Part shown: positions 1 through 12,182 of the stretch, one piece after another
Numbering within the stretch: the first letter of the stretch is position 1
Layout of the letters: each line of letters opens with the position of its first letter
Origin: Rotaria sp. Silwood1
Lineage: Eukaryota; Rotifera; Eurotatoria; Philodinida; Philodinidae
Direction: 5' to 3'
DNA length: 64,000 nucleotides
Assembly: GCA_905250075.1 (NCBI GenBank)
Contig: CAJNOP010000940.1
Location: forward strand, 1-64,000
Notes under the pieces: model-generated
Databases searched by the model: none
The model's input: the letters and a program-made list of their open reading frames with translations, nothing else
Told to the model about the DNA's origin: nothing
Program-made: the position numbers and the translations under genes

Positions 1-550
1 AGATTAGAATATCGTCAAGATCAAGATCTAGTATAATACCTGATCAAATGAAAAGAATGGAAGAAGAAAATATTTTTATCTGAATATATTTTTATTTAAA
101 ACTTTATTTTTTGCTTTAGATAACAATGCTTTAGTTTTTTTTGTAGATATGAATTATTTTCAGAAATATTTTATGTAAATAGGTTTTAATTTTTTTCTTT
201 ATCAGTTTAAAGTATCTAAGATGGATAGATGAAAAATAGTTTTGTTTTATATTGTGTAGGTTATTTTCATCTAATTTGACCTAAGAAGAAGTATAGGAAA
301 GAGTGTGAATGAAGTCTTTTTTCTTTTTTTTTCGTTGATACATTATTGTTTTTGTGACCGTTTATATTTGTCTCACTCATTCTTTTCTTCTGTTTTTGAT
401 TCATCTATTCTTCCATCGTTTTATTTTGACTATTCTATTCTATTTCTGTCTGATTTCTTCTGTATTTTCTATATATTTATCTCTATCGATTGTTTGATTC
501 TTGCAACCTATTCGTCGTATAAATCAAGTAAGTGTGCCTATATATATATT
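1..550. other. AT-rich non-coding stretch
   Basis: No convincing gene is seen. The one longer open frame (305-592, + strand) is rich in Phe, Ser, Tyr and Ile, as expected from translated T-rich intergenic DNA. It also runs into the palindrome that starts at 551, so it is not called. Confidence 0.5.
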
Positions 551-648
551 GTAGGCAAAATTGAGATTCAGGCAAATTTAAAATTTGCCTAGGCAAAATT
601 AATTGCCTAGGCAAATCTAAAATTTGCCTGAATCTCAATTTTGCCTAC
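551..648. repeat. Near-perfect 98-bp palindrome (hairpin or mini-MITE)
   Basis: The left arm starts GTAGGCAAAATTGAGATTCA and the right arm ends with its exact complement, TGAATCTCAATTTTGCCTAC. Between them the unit AGGCAAATTTAAAATTTGCC and a variant sit back to back, so almost the whole 98 bp can fold on itself. It lies between TATATATATT and a TATATATATGTGTGTG microsatellite (650-676), so a TA or AT-rich insertion site is plausible but cannot be defined. It could be a tiny inverted-repeat element or the source of a hairpin RNA. Confidence 0.8.
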
Positions 649-734
649 AACATATATATATGTGTGTGTGTGTGTATAGCTTTGACTGAACGAAAAAATG
701 TGTGGTGAACTTAAGGAAGTGTACACTTTCGAGA

Positions 735-886
735 GGTTATTCATTCAGTCGGGACCGAAAAAAAGTGTCCACAGTCCAGAATAAGGAGGTGTCCACATTC
801 AAGAGGTTCATTTCCAGCAAAAATCGCTCGGGCGGACCGAGGAGTGTCCACAATTCAGAGGTGTCCATGTAGGGAGGTTTTACTGT
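735..886. mobile_element. Probable solo end of a pogo/Tigger-like DNA transposon
   Basis: Read on the reverse strand the segment begins CAGTAAAACCTCCCTACATG, followed by repeated GGACACCTC-type units (GTGTCCACA, GAGGTGTCC and variants at about 768-865). CAGTAAAACCTC with GGACACCTC subrepeats is typical of pogo/Tigger-type terminal repeats. The base pair after the end is TA, as expected for a TA target. No matching opposite end or transposase was found, so this is a remnant or very short non-autonomous copy. Confidence 0.45.
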
Positions 887-1033
887 ATGATATAATGAGA
901 GGTAGACAAGTGATCTTTTGCAGTATTTCACGTGAAATTTGTACATAAATATATACCATTGTAAATTTTATTGTATTATTTTCTTTTAGATATTTTGATT
1001 TTCTTTTTTAAATAAAAAACTTTATTTTATTTA

Positions 1034-4000
1034 ATGGCTTCTGGTAGTGAAGAAAAAAAATCATCTACACAACCAACAGAACAAACATCAAAAGGTGAAT
1101 TTGATATTGATGATTCTCAATATATTGATAATACTAATAATTTATTAGATGATTCTCCTGAATTTTCATCATCTATTGCAAATAATTCTTCATTATCATC
1201 AGTTGATTCAATAAATGATGTAACACTTCATTCAAAAACATTATCATATAATTTAAGGTAATTATTTTTAAACAAAAAAATAATAATAATTTATATGTAT
1301 ATGATTTAGAACAACGTCGCGATTAACTACAGAATCAATTAGTTTACAACCAACAAATATGACAACATTACAAGAACTTTGTCATTTCTTAGGTGGATCA
1401 CATGTGATTAATAAAGTAAAATTTGTTTTCTTTTTTTTTGTACCAATAAAAATAAATATTTCTTTTTTGAAGATTCTTATTGCAAATAATGGTATTGCAG
1501 CTGCTACATATATGCGTTTACTTCGACAATGGTCTTATGAAATTTTTCAACAAGAAAAAACAATTAAATTTGTTGTTATGATTACGCCAGAAGATAGAAA
1601 AGCTAATGCTGGTTAGATGTTATTTTCAATGTATAAAGAAAAGATTTTGGTTTTTTTTATTTTAGAATATATTCAATATGCTGATGAATATGTTGATGTT
1701 GTAGATGGTCCATCATATATGAATTATTCAAATTGTGAATTTATTCTTGAAATTGCTAAACAATTTTGTGTACAAGGTTTGTTTGTTTTATTTTCAAATG
1801 AAAATTATATTCGATTTTAAACAGCTGTTTGGACTGGATGGAATCATCCATTAGAAAATCCGAAATTATCTGAATTACTTCGTCAACATGGAATAATATT
1901 TATTGGTAAATTATTCGATTTGTTTATTCCAATATATTTTATATTGACTTTTTTTTCTTTAATGATGAAAATAGGTCCATCAGAAAAAACTATGTTAATA
2001 TTAGGTGATAAAATAACTTCGACAATTATTGCTCAAAATGTTGATCTACCAACATTATTATGGAGTGGATCTAGTAATTCAAAAATTTAATGCATTGTCT
2101 TAAAATTTTTTCTTTTATTTTTCTTTAGATCTAAAAGTTGAATGGAATGAAAAAGATCTTGAGAATATTAATATTCCAATAGATATATATGAAAAAGCAT
2201 GTGTTATTGATGCAAAAGAAGGTGTAGAAGTAAGATTACATTTTCATTGTTGTTATTTGAAAAATAGAATTTTGTTTTTTTTTTTTTTAATTCTTAGTTT
2301 GCTAGTCGAATTGGTTTTCCAGTAATGATTAAAGCATCAAAAGGTAGTGGAAAAAAAGGAATACAAACAGCAACAAATCATCATAATTTCCAACACTATT
2401 TTCGACAAGTAAATTTTAATTGGCATTTATTTTCTTTGATTTTTTTTCTTTGAATTTTAGATTCAAAAAGATATTCCAAATTCACCAATACTTGTAATGA
2501 AATGTGTAGATAATTGTCAACGTTTAGAAATACAAATAATTGCTGATCAAAATGGACATATAATATCATTATTTAATCATAATTATTCAATTCAACAACG
2601 ACATAAAAAATCTATTGAAGAAACATCAAGAATTTTACCATCACCAAAAATTCTTGAACAAATGAAAACTGGAGCTGTACGTTTAGCAAAATTAATTGGT
2701 TATGTTGGGTTGGTTTTATTTTTATTTTAATGTTTATTTTAAAATAAATATAATTTAGTGTTGGTACAATTGAATATTTATATAATTCAAATAATGAAAC
2801 ATTTTTCTTTCTTGAAATTAATCTACGATTACAAATGGAACATTCTTTTATAGAAATGAATACAAATATTAATTTACCAGCATGTCAAATACAGGTATTA
2901 ATTTTTTATTTCGAAATATTTAATCATATGAGATAACTTTTAAAGAATTGAATTATTTTAATTATCTTCTAGAATTTTGAGATAGAATTCGATAAGAATA
3001 AAAGATTAAAATTGATAAAAATATAAATATTATTTGTGTATCGTAGTATTAAGTTTTAGATTATTTTTATATGTTTAATAGAGAGAAGAGAAAAAGAGAG
3101 ATGATGAACTATAATTAAGATGTTTATTGTTCAAAGATTTATTATTCTGATCATTGATTAGAAGTATACAAGTTTTATAATTTCCATTCTTTTTTTTTCT
3201 TATTTCTAAAGCCTTATTAATTTCTTTTTTTTTTTTATTTATTTTCATTATTAGATTGCCATGGGTATTGATTTACATCGAATAAAAGATATACGTTTAT
3301 TATATGGTAAAGATCCATTTGGTCAAACATCAATAGATTTTGAAACTTCTCATATTAAATCTCAATCATCTGATGAAGGTACTCCGGTACATATATCCAA
3401 TGAATATTCTGATAAAGTAAATATTAAAGAAAAAAAAAATATATAAATCAAAATTGAATTATTTGTAAATTATTTAGAATTATCCAACAAGTTCAAGTAC
3501 AATTCAAAAATCAAAATTGTACAATCAATCAAGTGATTCACGTAAATTTGATGATACAGAATATGAACATATTATTTTACATGATGAAACTCCAGAAATT
3601 ATTCAAAAGTTTGTTTAATGAAATATTTATTTTTTATTAAATATATGATTTTTTTTTTCGCTTGATATTTTATAGTAATCAACAAGCATCATCTGAAACA
3701 GCTCAAAAATTTCATTTAAATTTTTATCAAGTGCTTATTCATGATAACTTTCCAGAAAATGAAAAGAAATCTATTCAAGAACGTTTTAATGAATCTAAAC
3801 AATTCCTTGCAAATTTTCTTTCATCTAATCAACGATGCATACAAGCATGGTCAAATATAATGAATGGTGCATATGAAAGAATTACAATCAATTCCACACT
3901 ATTAGAACAAACAGAAAATTTCTTCAGACCATCAACAATGTCAACACGAACACTTGAAAAATTAATTTCAAATAATGTGATTATCGCTATCGTCCATCCA

Positions 4001-4767
4001 ACAGCAAAAGCCGATCCATCAGTATTAGATCCGAATCGTACAAAAGAATATGCAACTACAACACAATTCGAAAATAAAACTGCAATTTGTATAAATCCAA
4101 TGGTCTTTGATCTTGATACAACAAGTAAATATTTTATTATTATTTTTTTTAAATAGGAAATTTTGTTTTATTTGTTTGAGGTTATGGTAGTCCTATTTCT
4201 GCTGAAGCATCTAAATTCTTCTTGGCAATTCTTTTAATACATGAAATTACACATGCTGTACGATATTGTAGTCCAACAAAAAAGGAAACACCAGAATTAT
4301 CATTCTTCAGGACTTACGCTGATCCAGATAAATACGATGCTGGTAATGCTCTTGAACATGAACTATTTGATGGTGAACTTCATATTAATCGTGATTCTGC
4401 TAGTACACATGTCAAATTATTTATTATTGGATCAAACAATCGACATATTAAACTTTCACCATCAGATATTAATGATTGTTTAACAAGTTATAGTTTGACA
4501 TCATTACTATCATTGGTACAACGTTCTGCCTTAAAACGAAAACGTAATGATGGAAATAAAAAACTTCATATGAATTATTTTGAACCATTTAATAATGAAA
4601 AAAATGAAGATAATCAAGAATTAATACCCTTACTTAATTACCACACAACGGCTGTATGCGAAACAGAAGATACCAGTGATCCAGATGATGAATATCAACC
4701 TTTATTAGATTATCATCCTGAAATAAATACTTCATTAAATCAATCTGATATTGATCCAATATTATGA
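1034..4767 (+). CDS. Chimeric protein: ACC-like biotin carboxylase domain plus HEITH domain
   Basis: About a dozen exons join in frame by GT-AG introns. After a Ser/Asn-rich leader (exon 1, 1034-1258), exons between about 1306 and 3417 encode a protein collinear with the biotin carboxylase domain of eukaryotic acetyl-CoA carboxylase: [74 protein letters not shown]. The ATP-grasp glycine loop (normally KASxGGGGKG) reads [10 protein letters not shown] and NPRLQVEH reads NLRLQMEH, so activity is doubtful. No biotinyl or carboxyltransferase domain follows. The frame continues through 3479-4130 into an unrelated domain ending at 4767 with [12 protein letters not shown] (HExxH zinc-site signature, about 4228) and a downstream EHELFDGE that could give a third ligand. 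The tail is acidic and low-complexity. The ACC-derived identity is strong; metallopeptidase activity is inferred from the motif only. Confidence 0.75.
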
Positions 4768-4860
4768 TAATATTTATTATTTTTCTGTTAGTATTTATTC
4801 ATCTCTCTCTCTCTTTCTCTCATTTAAATATTAAAATATTAATCTATTTTATTTTTATAG

Positions 4861-5690
4861 TTGGTGGACGGTATTCAAATGATGCAATAGAAAATGTTGA
4901 AATGAAATATTTGATCCAACAACAAATGAATGGAAAATTGTAATATAAATTATTCTTAAAAAGAAAGATGTGATATTGGTGTTTTTAGATTTTATAATCT
5001 TTTATATGCTCTTGATGAACATGATGATATTAATTATTTGAACAATGTTCAAGAGTAAAATATAAAAAAAAAATAAAAATTATTTATTTAATAATATTTT
5101 AATTGTTTTTTTTTTTTGTTTAGATTTGATTCTCCAACAAATCAATGAATTAATGAAATAATAGTAACAACAAGTTTATGTCGAACAAGTATTGATATTA
5201 TTGTACTTGATGATTATCTTATTGATGTTGGTGAACAAGATAAAATATCTTATTTAAATATTTTAGAAAAGTAAATTTTACTATGATGTTTTTTTTAATG
5301 CTAGATAAGTTTTTTTTTTCTTTCTTTCAGTTTTTTAAAGATATGATTCATCAATTCAATCATGGATTCTTGTTACATCAATGAGTATTAAATGATTATA
5401 TGTAACAGTAACTGTTGTTGATGAATATTTTTATGCTATTGGAGAGTCTAATAGACAATTTCGACTGAATACAGGTAAGACAATTTCAATAAATAATTTA
5501 TTTGTTTTATTTGTTTTTCTTCTAGTTGAATGATATGATCCAAAAGCAAATAAATCATCATCATTAGTTGACAAAAATCTTTCCATTCGACGTTTTTTTT
5601 TTCTTCATTTTCTACAGTTTCTCTTTGAATACTTTCCACCAAATTTTTATCTAGATGTTGATAGATTCCTTTCACAATTGAACTAATATG
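4861..5690 (+). pseudogene. Decayed kelch-repeat gene
   Basis: Remnants of consecutive kelch blades can be read: GGRYSNDAIENVE then (shifted frame) DPTTNEWKI near 4863-4940; YALDEHDDINYLNNVQ near 5000-5055; FDSPTNQ near 5125; and YDSSIQSWILVTSMSIK with VDEYFYAIGE and YDPKANK between 5338 and 5560. Several in-frame TGA codons fall where a kelch blade normally has Trp or Arg, and at least one frameshift is present. Short intron-like gaps remain. The gene was probably a KLHL-type protein; no BTB or BACK domain could be recognised. It follows the ACC chimera by about 95 bp on the same strand. Confidence 0.65.
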
Positions 5691-5910
5691 AAATGTTTAC
5701 TTATTCATTTTTTGAAATCATATTATGAAAAATATATGAATCATTAAATGATGGTTTATTCATAATAAAAAAGATTGTACCAGATGTGAATAATGCTATT
5801 CTTATTGAATTTATCAATGATTCAGTTAATGATCAAAGATCAGAATGAATAAAAAACAAATTTTTTTTCTTTGTTAAATATGATTTTTTTTTTCTTAAAT
5901 TAGTCTCGTA

Positions 5911-6235
5911 CCCATGTAAAAAAAATTCACGAAAAACGTGATTAAAACCGATTTTTTGAGAAAAAATCACCAAAAGTCGATTAAATACTCTATTTTTTGA
6001 TTAAAATTAACGAAATAATTGATTTTAATAGATTTCACGCAGCAACAATTGATTAAAATAGATTATTTCACAAAAAATCAAGGTAGTTGATTAAAAATTT
6101 AATGAATTTTAATCTATTTTTTGAAATAATCGATTAAAATCAATCATTTCATAGAAAATCAAACTAATTAGTTAAAAATGTAATGGATTATAATCGATTT
6201 GATTTGAAAAAGATGTCAATAATCGATGTAAAACC
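5911..6235. repeat. AT-rich palindromic GATTAAAATCGATT-type repeat
   Basis: The block starts CCCATGTAAAAAAAATTCAC and is then made of degenerate copies of GATTAAAAT and its complement ATTTTAATC in both directions, interspersed with ATTTCAYRRAAAATCAA units, so it can fold in many ways. The same vocabulary recurs inside the fold-back element at 43.9-44.7 kb. The opening CCCATGTAA matches the ends of the 48.3-49.8 kb element. No matching right terminus (TTACATGGG) was found, so the element may be truncated. Confidence 0.55.
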
Positions 6236-7604
6236 TAATTGAGTTTATCGAGTTTTCGTTTCAGGCAATAAGATCATTTCTTTTTTTTTCTGCAGAAGAT
6301 GACTTCCGAAACGTCGTTAGAAGAGTAAATGATTTGGACATCTGAAAGGAAATTATTCCGAAGAAAGTCTTATGATTTTTGTTCATCTTGAGATACAAGT
6401 CAACATTTTTCAAAGTTTTGTTTGAATTTATTTTCAAATGAGTATAGCTAGTTTGTCTAACAAGGGAACCTTCCCAGGTGCCAGAGCACTTTTCAGTCGG
6501 GATTTTGCGCATCTTGTAGCCCATAGTGAGCTATGTCTATGGTAAAAAAAGTTCGTCCCCCTGGCTTGTTTCTGAAGAGATAGAGCATTTTTATTATTAC
6601 AACTATAAGAGAAATCTTATCAGTAAAAAAGTAGTATATCAATCAATACTCATTGAAACGAATGGAGATTTTTCTCACATATTGAGCTAGAAATACTTTA
6701 ACTAGAGTTTGGACTAATAACTTATAAATGATTGAAACTTTAACAAAGCTTTTGCTAAAAAATAGTTTACGTTACAAGTTATTATTTTCAACAAAAAATT
6801 TATTGTATGAAAAGTTAATGAGTGTTTCTCATAGCATCGTTGTTTTCTCTTTGAACGTTCATGAACCAACAGATATCAAAGTATTCACCATAAATGGTTA
6901 AGTTTCGAAGCACACTTATTGACAATGAATATTTCGTTTTCATAATAAGAGAATATGAAAGACAGTACTACTTCATTGCATTACACATTATACTAATTAG
7001 AACATATGCTTGGAAGAGATCGAGTTAGACTATGTCGATGTGAGTGTATCATGGTGTGTATGTGAATATGCGTCTTCATATCACCTTAATCTATATTGAC
7101 CTTAATACCGACAGATGCAGCATAACCTATATCCGAAAAAGAAATGCCTACACTTGCATCCTACCGGTATCCTAATCTACGCTCATACCCGCAGACACAT
7201 ACATATACTATATACACACAAGCATGCTCTTAATGGTAAAACTTACAGCAACTACAAATACAATAATTTCCATTAATAAATTTTACATATTATCAAAACA
7301 AAGCATCTCTGAAAAGTAAGATATTGAAATGAGTCTTTGATAGCAGAAAATGTTTTTTTCTATGGCAAAATATAAAATATATAAGCTAGATCTGCAATTA
7401 AAACTTTTCAAAGTTATTAAACCACATGAAGTTTCAATTACTGACCATCACACTTAGGCTAGTTTTGATAGATACATTGTCTTTCGACTATGAAACTATG
7501 AGTTCATCATGGACGAGTTATGAATTGAGTTTTATTATCTAGTTAGATTGCATAATTTTATTTTTGGTGGTTTTGAATTTATAATAGCATAAAAATTTAG
7601 TTAC
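6236..7604. other. Intergenic, no gene seen
   Basis: Short open frames here (for example 6261-6524, - strand) show no domain, no signal peptide and no plausible exon partners. A loose run of CA-containing steps such as ACACATACATATACTATATACACACA lies near 7190-7220. Nothing else was recognised. Confidence 0.4.
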
Positions 7605-9653
7605 TTAATAAGAGATGCAAAGATCGTCAAACGCTAAATTAGCACCTTTTGTTGTTTCAACTCGAAAGGTATCAATTCCAAACCAGTTCAGTTTGATCCA
7701 TTCAGAAGTTTTTACTGAGAGTCTGACACTTTGAGAATAAACTTCCTTGCCATGACGTAAGCCTGTGAAAGTTGCATTTGCAACTTCTGCCCAAGCAACA
7801 GATGCATAAAATGAATCCAAGGTAAATGTCCTTTCATTCAGTGCAGTTATTGTCATCGGATTGCTTTCTATATTGGCTGCTACATATGCACCGCTTCGTA
7901 GAACTGTGCCATAGCCTGTATATGTGTAGGGAGCTGCACAAACAACCATAACGTTGTGCCATTGATACTGAGCATATGTACTGGGAATATTTCTGTAGGT
8001 ACAGACGTCGATAATATCGTCAAATTGAATTGGTAGTTTACCACATGGACAGCCTAGAACACAATTCATACAAATAAATATGTTCTGAAATCAATAGATT
8101 AACTTTTCGAAGTACTAGATTTTAACATCGATATGAGCTATGAATTCAACAGACATGTAGCAATGTTCTGGCTTATATTCTAGAAACTGTGAATTTACAA
8201 TACTTTGCAGAGTTTTGAGCCTGATTCTTTCATCAGTTAAAATATGTGAATTTTTTTCTAATAATTTAGCACTTGGCTACTCAATCATGCTTAGGACACA
8301 ATCACCATTTGATATTATTCGTAATATAGTTCACTCAAGACTTTCAACTCTTAACTATGTTGTATTTGTATAGACTGCAGCCTGAGAAAAATGAACAATA
8401 TACAGTACGACTATCTTTTCTATTATAGGGATATGCAACTTCGATTCATGTGCATAATAAGTAAGTATGATCGATAATCGCTACATTCTTTTATCGTTCT
8501 TATGAGCATGAATGATATTCTCGCAGATAAGGGTGGGATATGAGTGCTGGGATGAATTTCCATATCATCCATCCACGCCTCGAATTCTTTTACATTGACA
8601 GTGTTAATCTTTTATATTTTGAGAAATTAACAGACGTGTTTTTCATTTCTGCCATTGTTATATACTTTGTCGACTGTAGTATAGTTATGATTAATTGATG
8701 AGTACATGATCATGACACGAAACGAAATGTAAGAGGTGTCTTATAATGATACAGGATATAGAAAGGCCTAAGGACCACTAAGACTCTGATATTCAGAATC
8801 AACGTAGTGAACTGCATACAGTCATGCATGTTTCTATGACAAATCGATTAATCATTTGAGGAGCTTTCCTTGTTAGAGAAGACTTGACTCTGAAAGAAAT
8901 GAGCAGCACAAGATTCGTAAGAACATGGGATATTGACTTCTATCCTTAGAGTATTTGAACTTTTATATCCACTGGATTTTGAGTTGTGGATTCAACGTCG
9001 TTTTCAAATCGTGAAACCCAACTACTATTTTTTCCCTTCTAATCTAGTATTTTGCTTCTATCACTGACAGATGCAAATGCTTGAAGATAATTTTCACTAA
9101 ACGGTGTGATGAATCATCATCGATATTATAGGTATTTTCATATCGATGTGCACTAGCTGTGTTGTATTTTACATCTAATTGCCGCAATTGTATTATTACG
9201 AAAACTATATACATACCATAGTCGTTATTTGGCGGGCATCGTAATTTGGAATCAGCAGCTGATAACGGATAGCAAACAGATTTTCTACAACGTGTATCCG
9301 TTACACAAACAGTATTTGGTTCTGTGCATGTCATGTTATCCGAATTACAAGGTAACATTTGTGAACAAGATACTGTAGCGTCGGCACACATTTGACCTCC
9401 AGTAGCCAACGAGAAATACTCACAATCATAATTGCTCGAGCACGGTGGTATTTCGTTTGATGAAAATCCAACTACCATTTCATGATGAACTGTATTGATA
9501 CGATATATTGATGTTTAAGAAATTTTTCAAATTTGATCATAATACTTACCGATATTTAACAATAATAAAATGACCAAAAGTCTTTGAAAATGAAAGATAA
9601 ATCGATTCAAAAAACTATCGAAGGTAACTTCACAAAAACACTTACAGAGTCAT
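7605..9653 (-). CDS. Secreted Cys-rich plus jelly-roll-like protein (four exons)
   Basis: Reverse strand. Exons 9653-9646, 9581-9550, 9489-9217 and 8053-7605 join in frame through GT-AG introns, the last 1,163 nt long. Exons 1-2 encode only the start of a signal peptide (MTLLLVILLLLNIG). Exon 3 encodes about 90 residues with roughly 13 cysteines spaced as in small disulfide-rich extracellular modules. Exon 4 gives GCPCGKLPIQFDDI and about 140 residues of predicted beta structure, with TLDSFYASVAW, WIKLNWFGIDTFRVE and FAFDDL-like ending LAFDDLCISY. That pattern recalls carbohydrate-binding-like jelly rolls ending in a DDL/DDI motif, but the family is not certain. No transmembrane segment follows, so it is probably secreted. 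Codon use is less AT-biased than in the flanking genes. The 8-nt and 32-nt exons are unusually small and would be missed by simple gene finders. Confidence 0.65.
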
Positions 9654-12182
9654 CGTGAAATTGAATAGTGTTTGGAATTTTTCACTACGAAATTGTGGCA
9701 AGTTTTCAAAGATGACGTTGTTTTCAAGAAAAGCCAAGTCTTTGTACAAGATATGCGCAGAATATCTGATATATATAGGTATATGATGAGAATGGTAAGG
9801 CAGCAAAGATTAAATCGAAACATGATATAAAGCTGTTATTTCGGTGTGATAGTCAATTAACTGAGCTTTTTTTTGTTGAAACAAAATCGTTTTCTTTCAA
9901 TAAATATGACAGTCACCCAATATTTAGCTAGCATACACAATATGCAACTGAGAGAAGAGTTGAATTTATTTGAAGAACACCTGTGTCCTTAATCGCTTGT
10001 ATTTTAACATTTGAAATTAGTATCTAATCTCATTGGCTTATATTGTCCGCCAGATGTGTAAAATTGAATTCAAATTTTTTTGGAAACTTTAAGGGTCTAA
10101 TATGTGCATAAGCCTAATTTTAATCAGACATCTGTTTTCATTTTTAAAGGTATGCAACGTTCTTTTGACTTTCACAAATAAGATATGATTCGATTAAAAA
10201 AAATGATATATCGCTTCGAGCAACTGGTTGCTCCATGGTTCTAAGTCAACTAATCTTCAAAAGAAGATTTTTGAATGTATACGTGTGTGTGGGTAAGATA
10301 ATCCTCATCAAATACATCTACAAATGTGTGTGTCTAAAAACAACTTTTCATTGCTCGATATTGAATTGATAATTCAAAATGAAGTCATATAAGCTATTAT
10401 TAATCGTCTAGCTAAAGTTAGAATGATAGTTTGATGTTATATTTTGAAAATTACAACAATAAGATGATTACTAGGAAAATTATTTTGAGCAAATTATAAT
10501 GATGTTATTTTTTTATTGATCTGTAAGTCTTAATTATCAGATAGTTCAGTGACATATCCAGCGGGAATTGATTTTCCTCTTTCCTTTAGCAGAGAAAATT
10601 ACAAGACACTCATAAAGTAACTATAAAAAAGATTTAAATATCTTCACTGCATCCTAACCCAATGAGCTGATTTTTTTCCGGGTGACAGAAGAGAGTTTCA
10701 AGTTTTTATCTCTAAAAAAAAAACATTTAAGAATATTAAATAAAAACTAAAACAGGTTATTTTAATCGACAAAAATCTACTCTATTAGAAAGAGACAGCA
10801 GTAATTATCTTGAATGTTCGAAAATTTCCTGTATAAGAAAGCACTTTGCAAATGTGGAAGAGCTAACGAAACTATTGAAGGCATTGGGAAAATATAGTGT
10901 AATTTGTATAAAGCTATGTGAGTTTCACTTCAAATAGCTATATGGAACACTGTAAAACTCAAGGGCTGAAGAATAAAAAAGGAAAGAAAGATATAAAGAT
11001 GACCTTCTGCCTCTAAGATTTCATATCTACCATTTTGTTCTAAGTACATAACGTAGACTTTTGTATTAAGTTAATTTTCGTTCATTTTCTATTAATTATC
11101 CTTTTATTATTCTCTATAAATAAAAATCTAGAACTCTCTTCTATCACTAGAAAACAAATTAATACATTTGTAGAGTAAACAAACATTTACTAGAAGCTTT
11201 CAGATGTTTACCATGATGATCAACCTTTATTTTAAAAAATATCCTGAACATATGTTTGAAATATTTTCTAGATTATCTTAGTAAACCATAATGCATAAGT
11301 AATCGTTTCATTTGAAGCTTATTCAAAGTAGTATACAAAGCTTATTTAATGTAAAATTATTTCGGTTCGTATGTTGATTATTGCAAAATAATCTACAAAG
11401 TCATTCAAATGAAAAATGAATCCAATACTAAATAGTGAAGACAAACACTGATTCCCAAAAGTGATTTTTTTTATCTAAAATTGTTTTCTTAATATAGCCG
11501 ATCGAATCCAAAATTTTCAGACCTGGACGAACCGCACTTTAATACTCTCAATGAAATTTTTTAATGGGAATTGAATGGTCACTCCGACAACATGAAACAC
11601 TTTTGTTCGATTAATCGTATTCTGTGACTAGTGTGTTACTTACACCTTTCCCAGACAACTAAGCCTCGTCAAATTCTGCTTTTTCTTTCCTTTAAAAATT
11701 CTAAATCCAACACTGATGAATTGATATGTTTTCTCAAAAATTACGCTTGTTGTCTTTTATACGTAGGAAATAAATTCAATTTCCATGAAATACTAAAAAA
11801 AATCTATTAAATATTTAGATCAAGACTCACATTGCCATGTGGCGCTATCTATTAGATCATATGCTTGAATTTTTAATCTAAAATTACATTTTTGTTTTAA
11901 ATCAAAACATTTACAATCGATATTTAATAAGAAATATTTATCTCATTAGTCTTTGATTGTTACTATGGTCATCAACACTTGAAAAATATGGTAACAACAA
12001 AGAAATGAACTTAAAAACGAAGCAACAACCGAGTAAAGAACGAACAAAACAAATATGAAATCATTTAAAGAACATGACAATCACTTACTCAACTACTACT
12101 TAACACATTTTATTACGTCTATTCAATGTTTAATTGATTGTTATGTAGAATATTCTTGTTTCTACTAGTTCTTCAAATTTAA
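9654..12182. other. Intergenic, no gene seen
   Basis: About 2.5 kb of AT-rich DNA without a supported exon chain, RNA gene or recognisable repeat. The stretch just upstream of 12183 is the likely promoter/5'-UTR region of the CEP97-like gene, but no specific element could be assigned. Confidence 0.4.

Noticed and set aside
305..592. 95-codon + strand frame before the palindrome
   Set aside because: Phe/Ser/Tyr-rich translation of T-rich intergenic DNA; ends inside the palindrome.
650..676. TATATGTGTGTGTG microsatellite as a telomere-like tract
   Set aside because: It is a TG dinucleotide run without the GGG of the telomeric hexamer.
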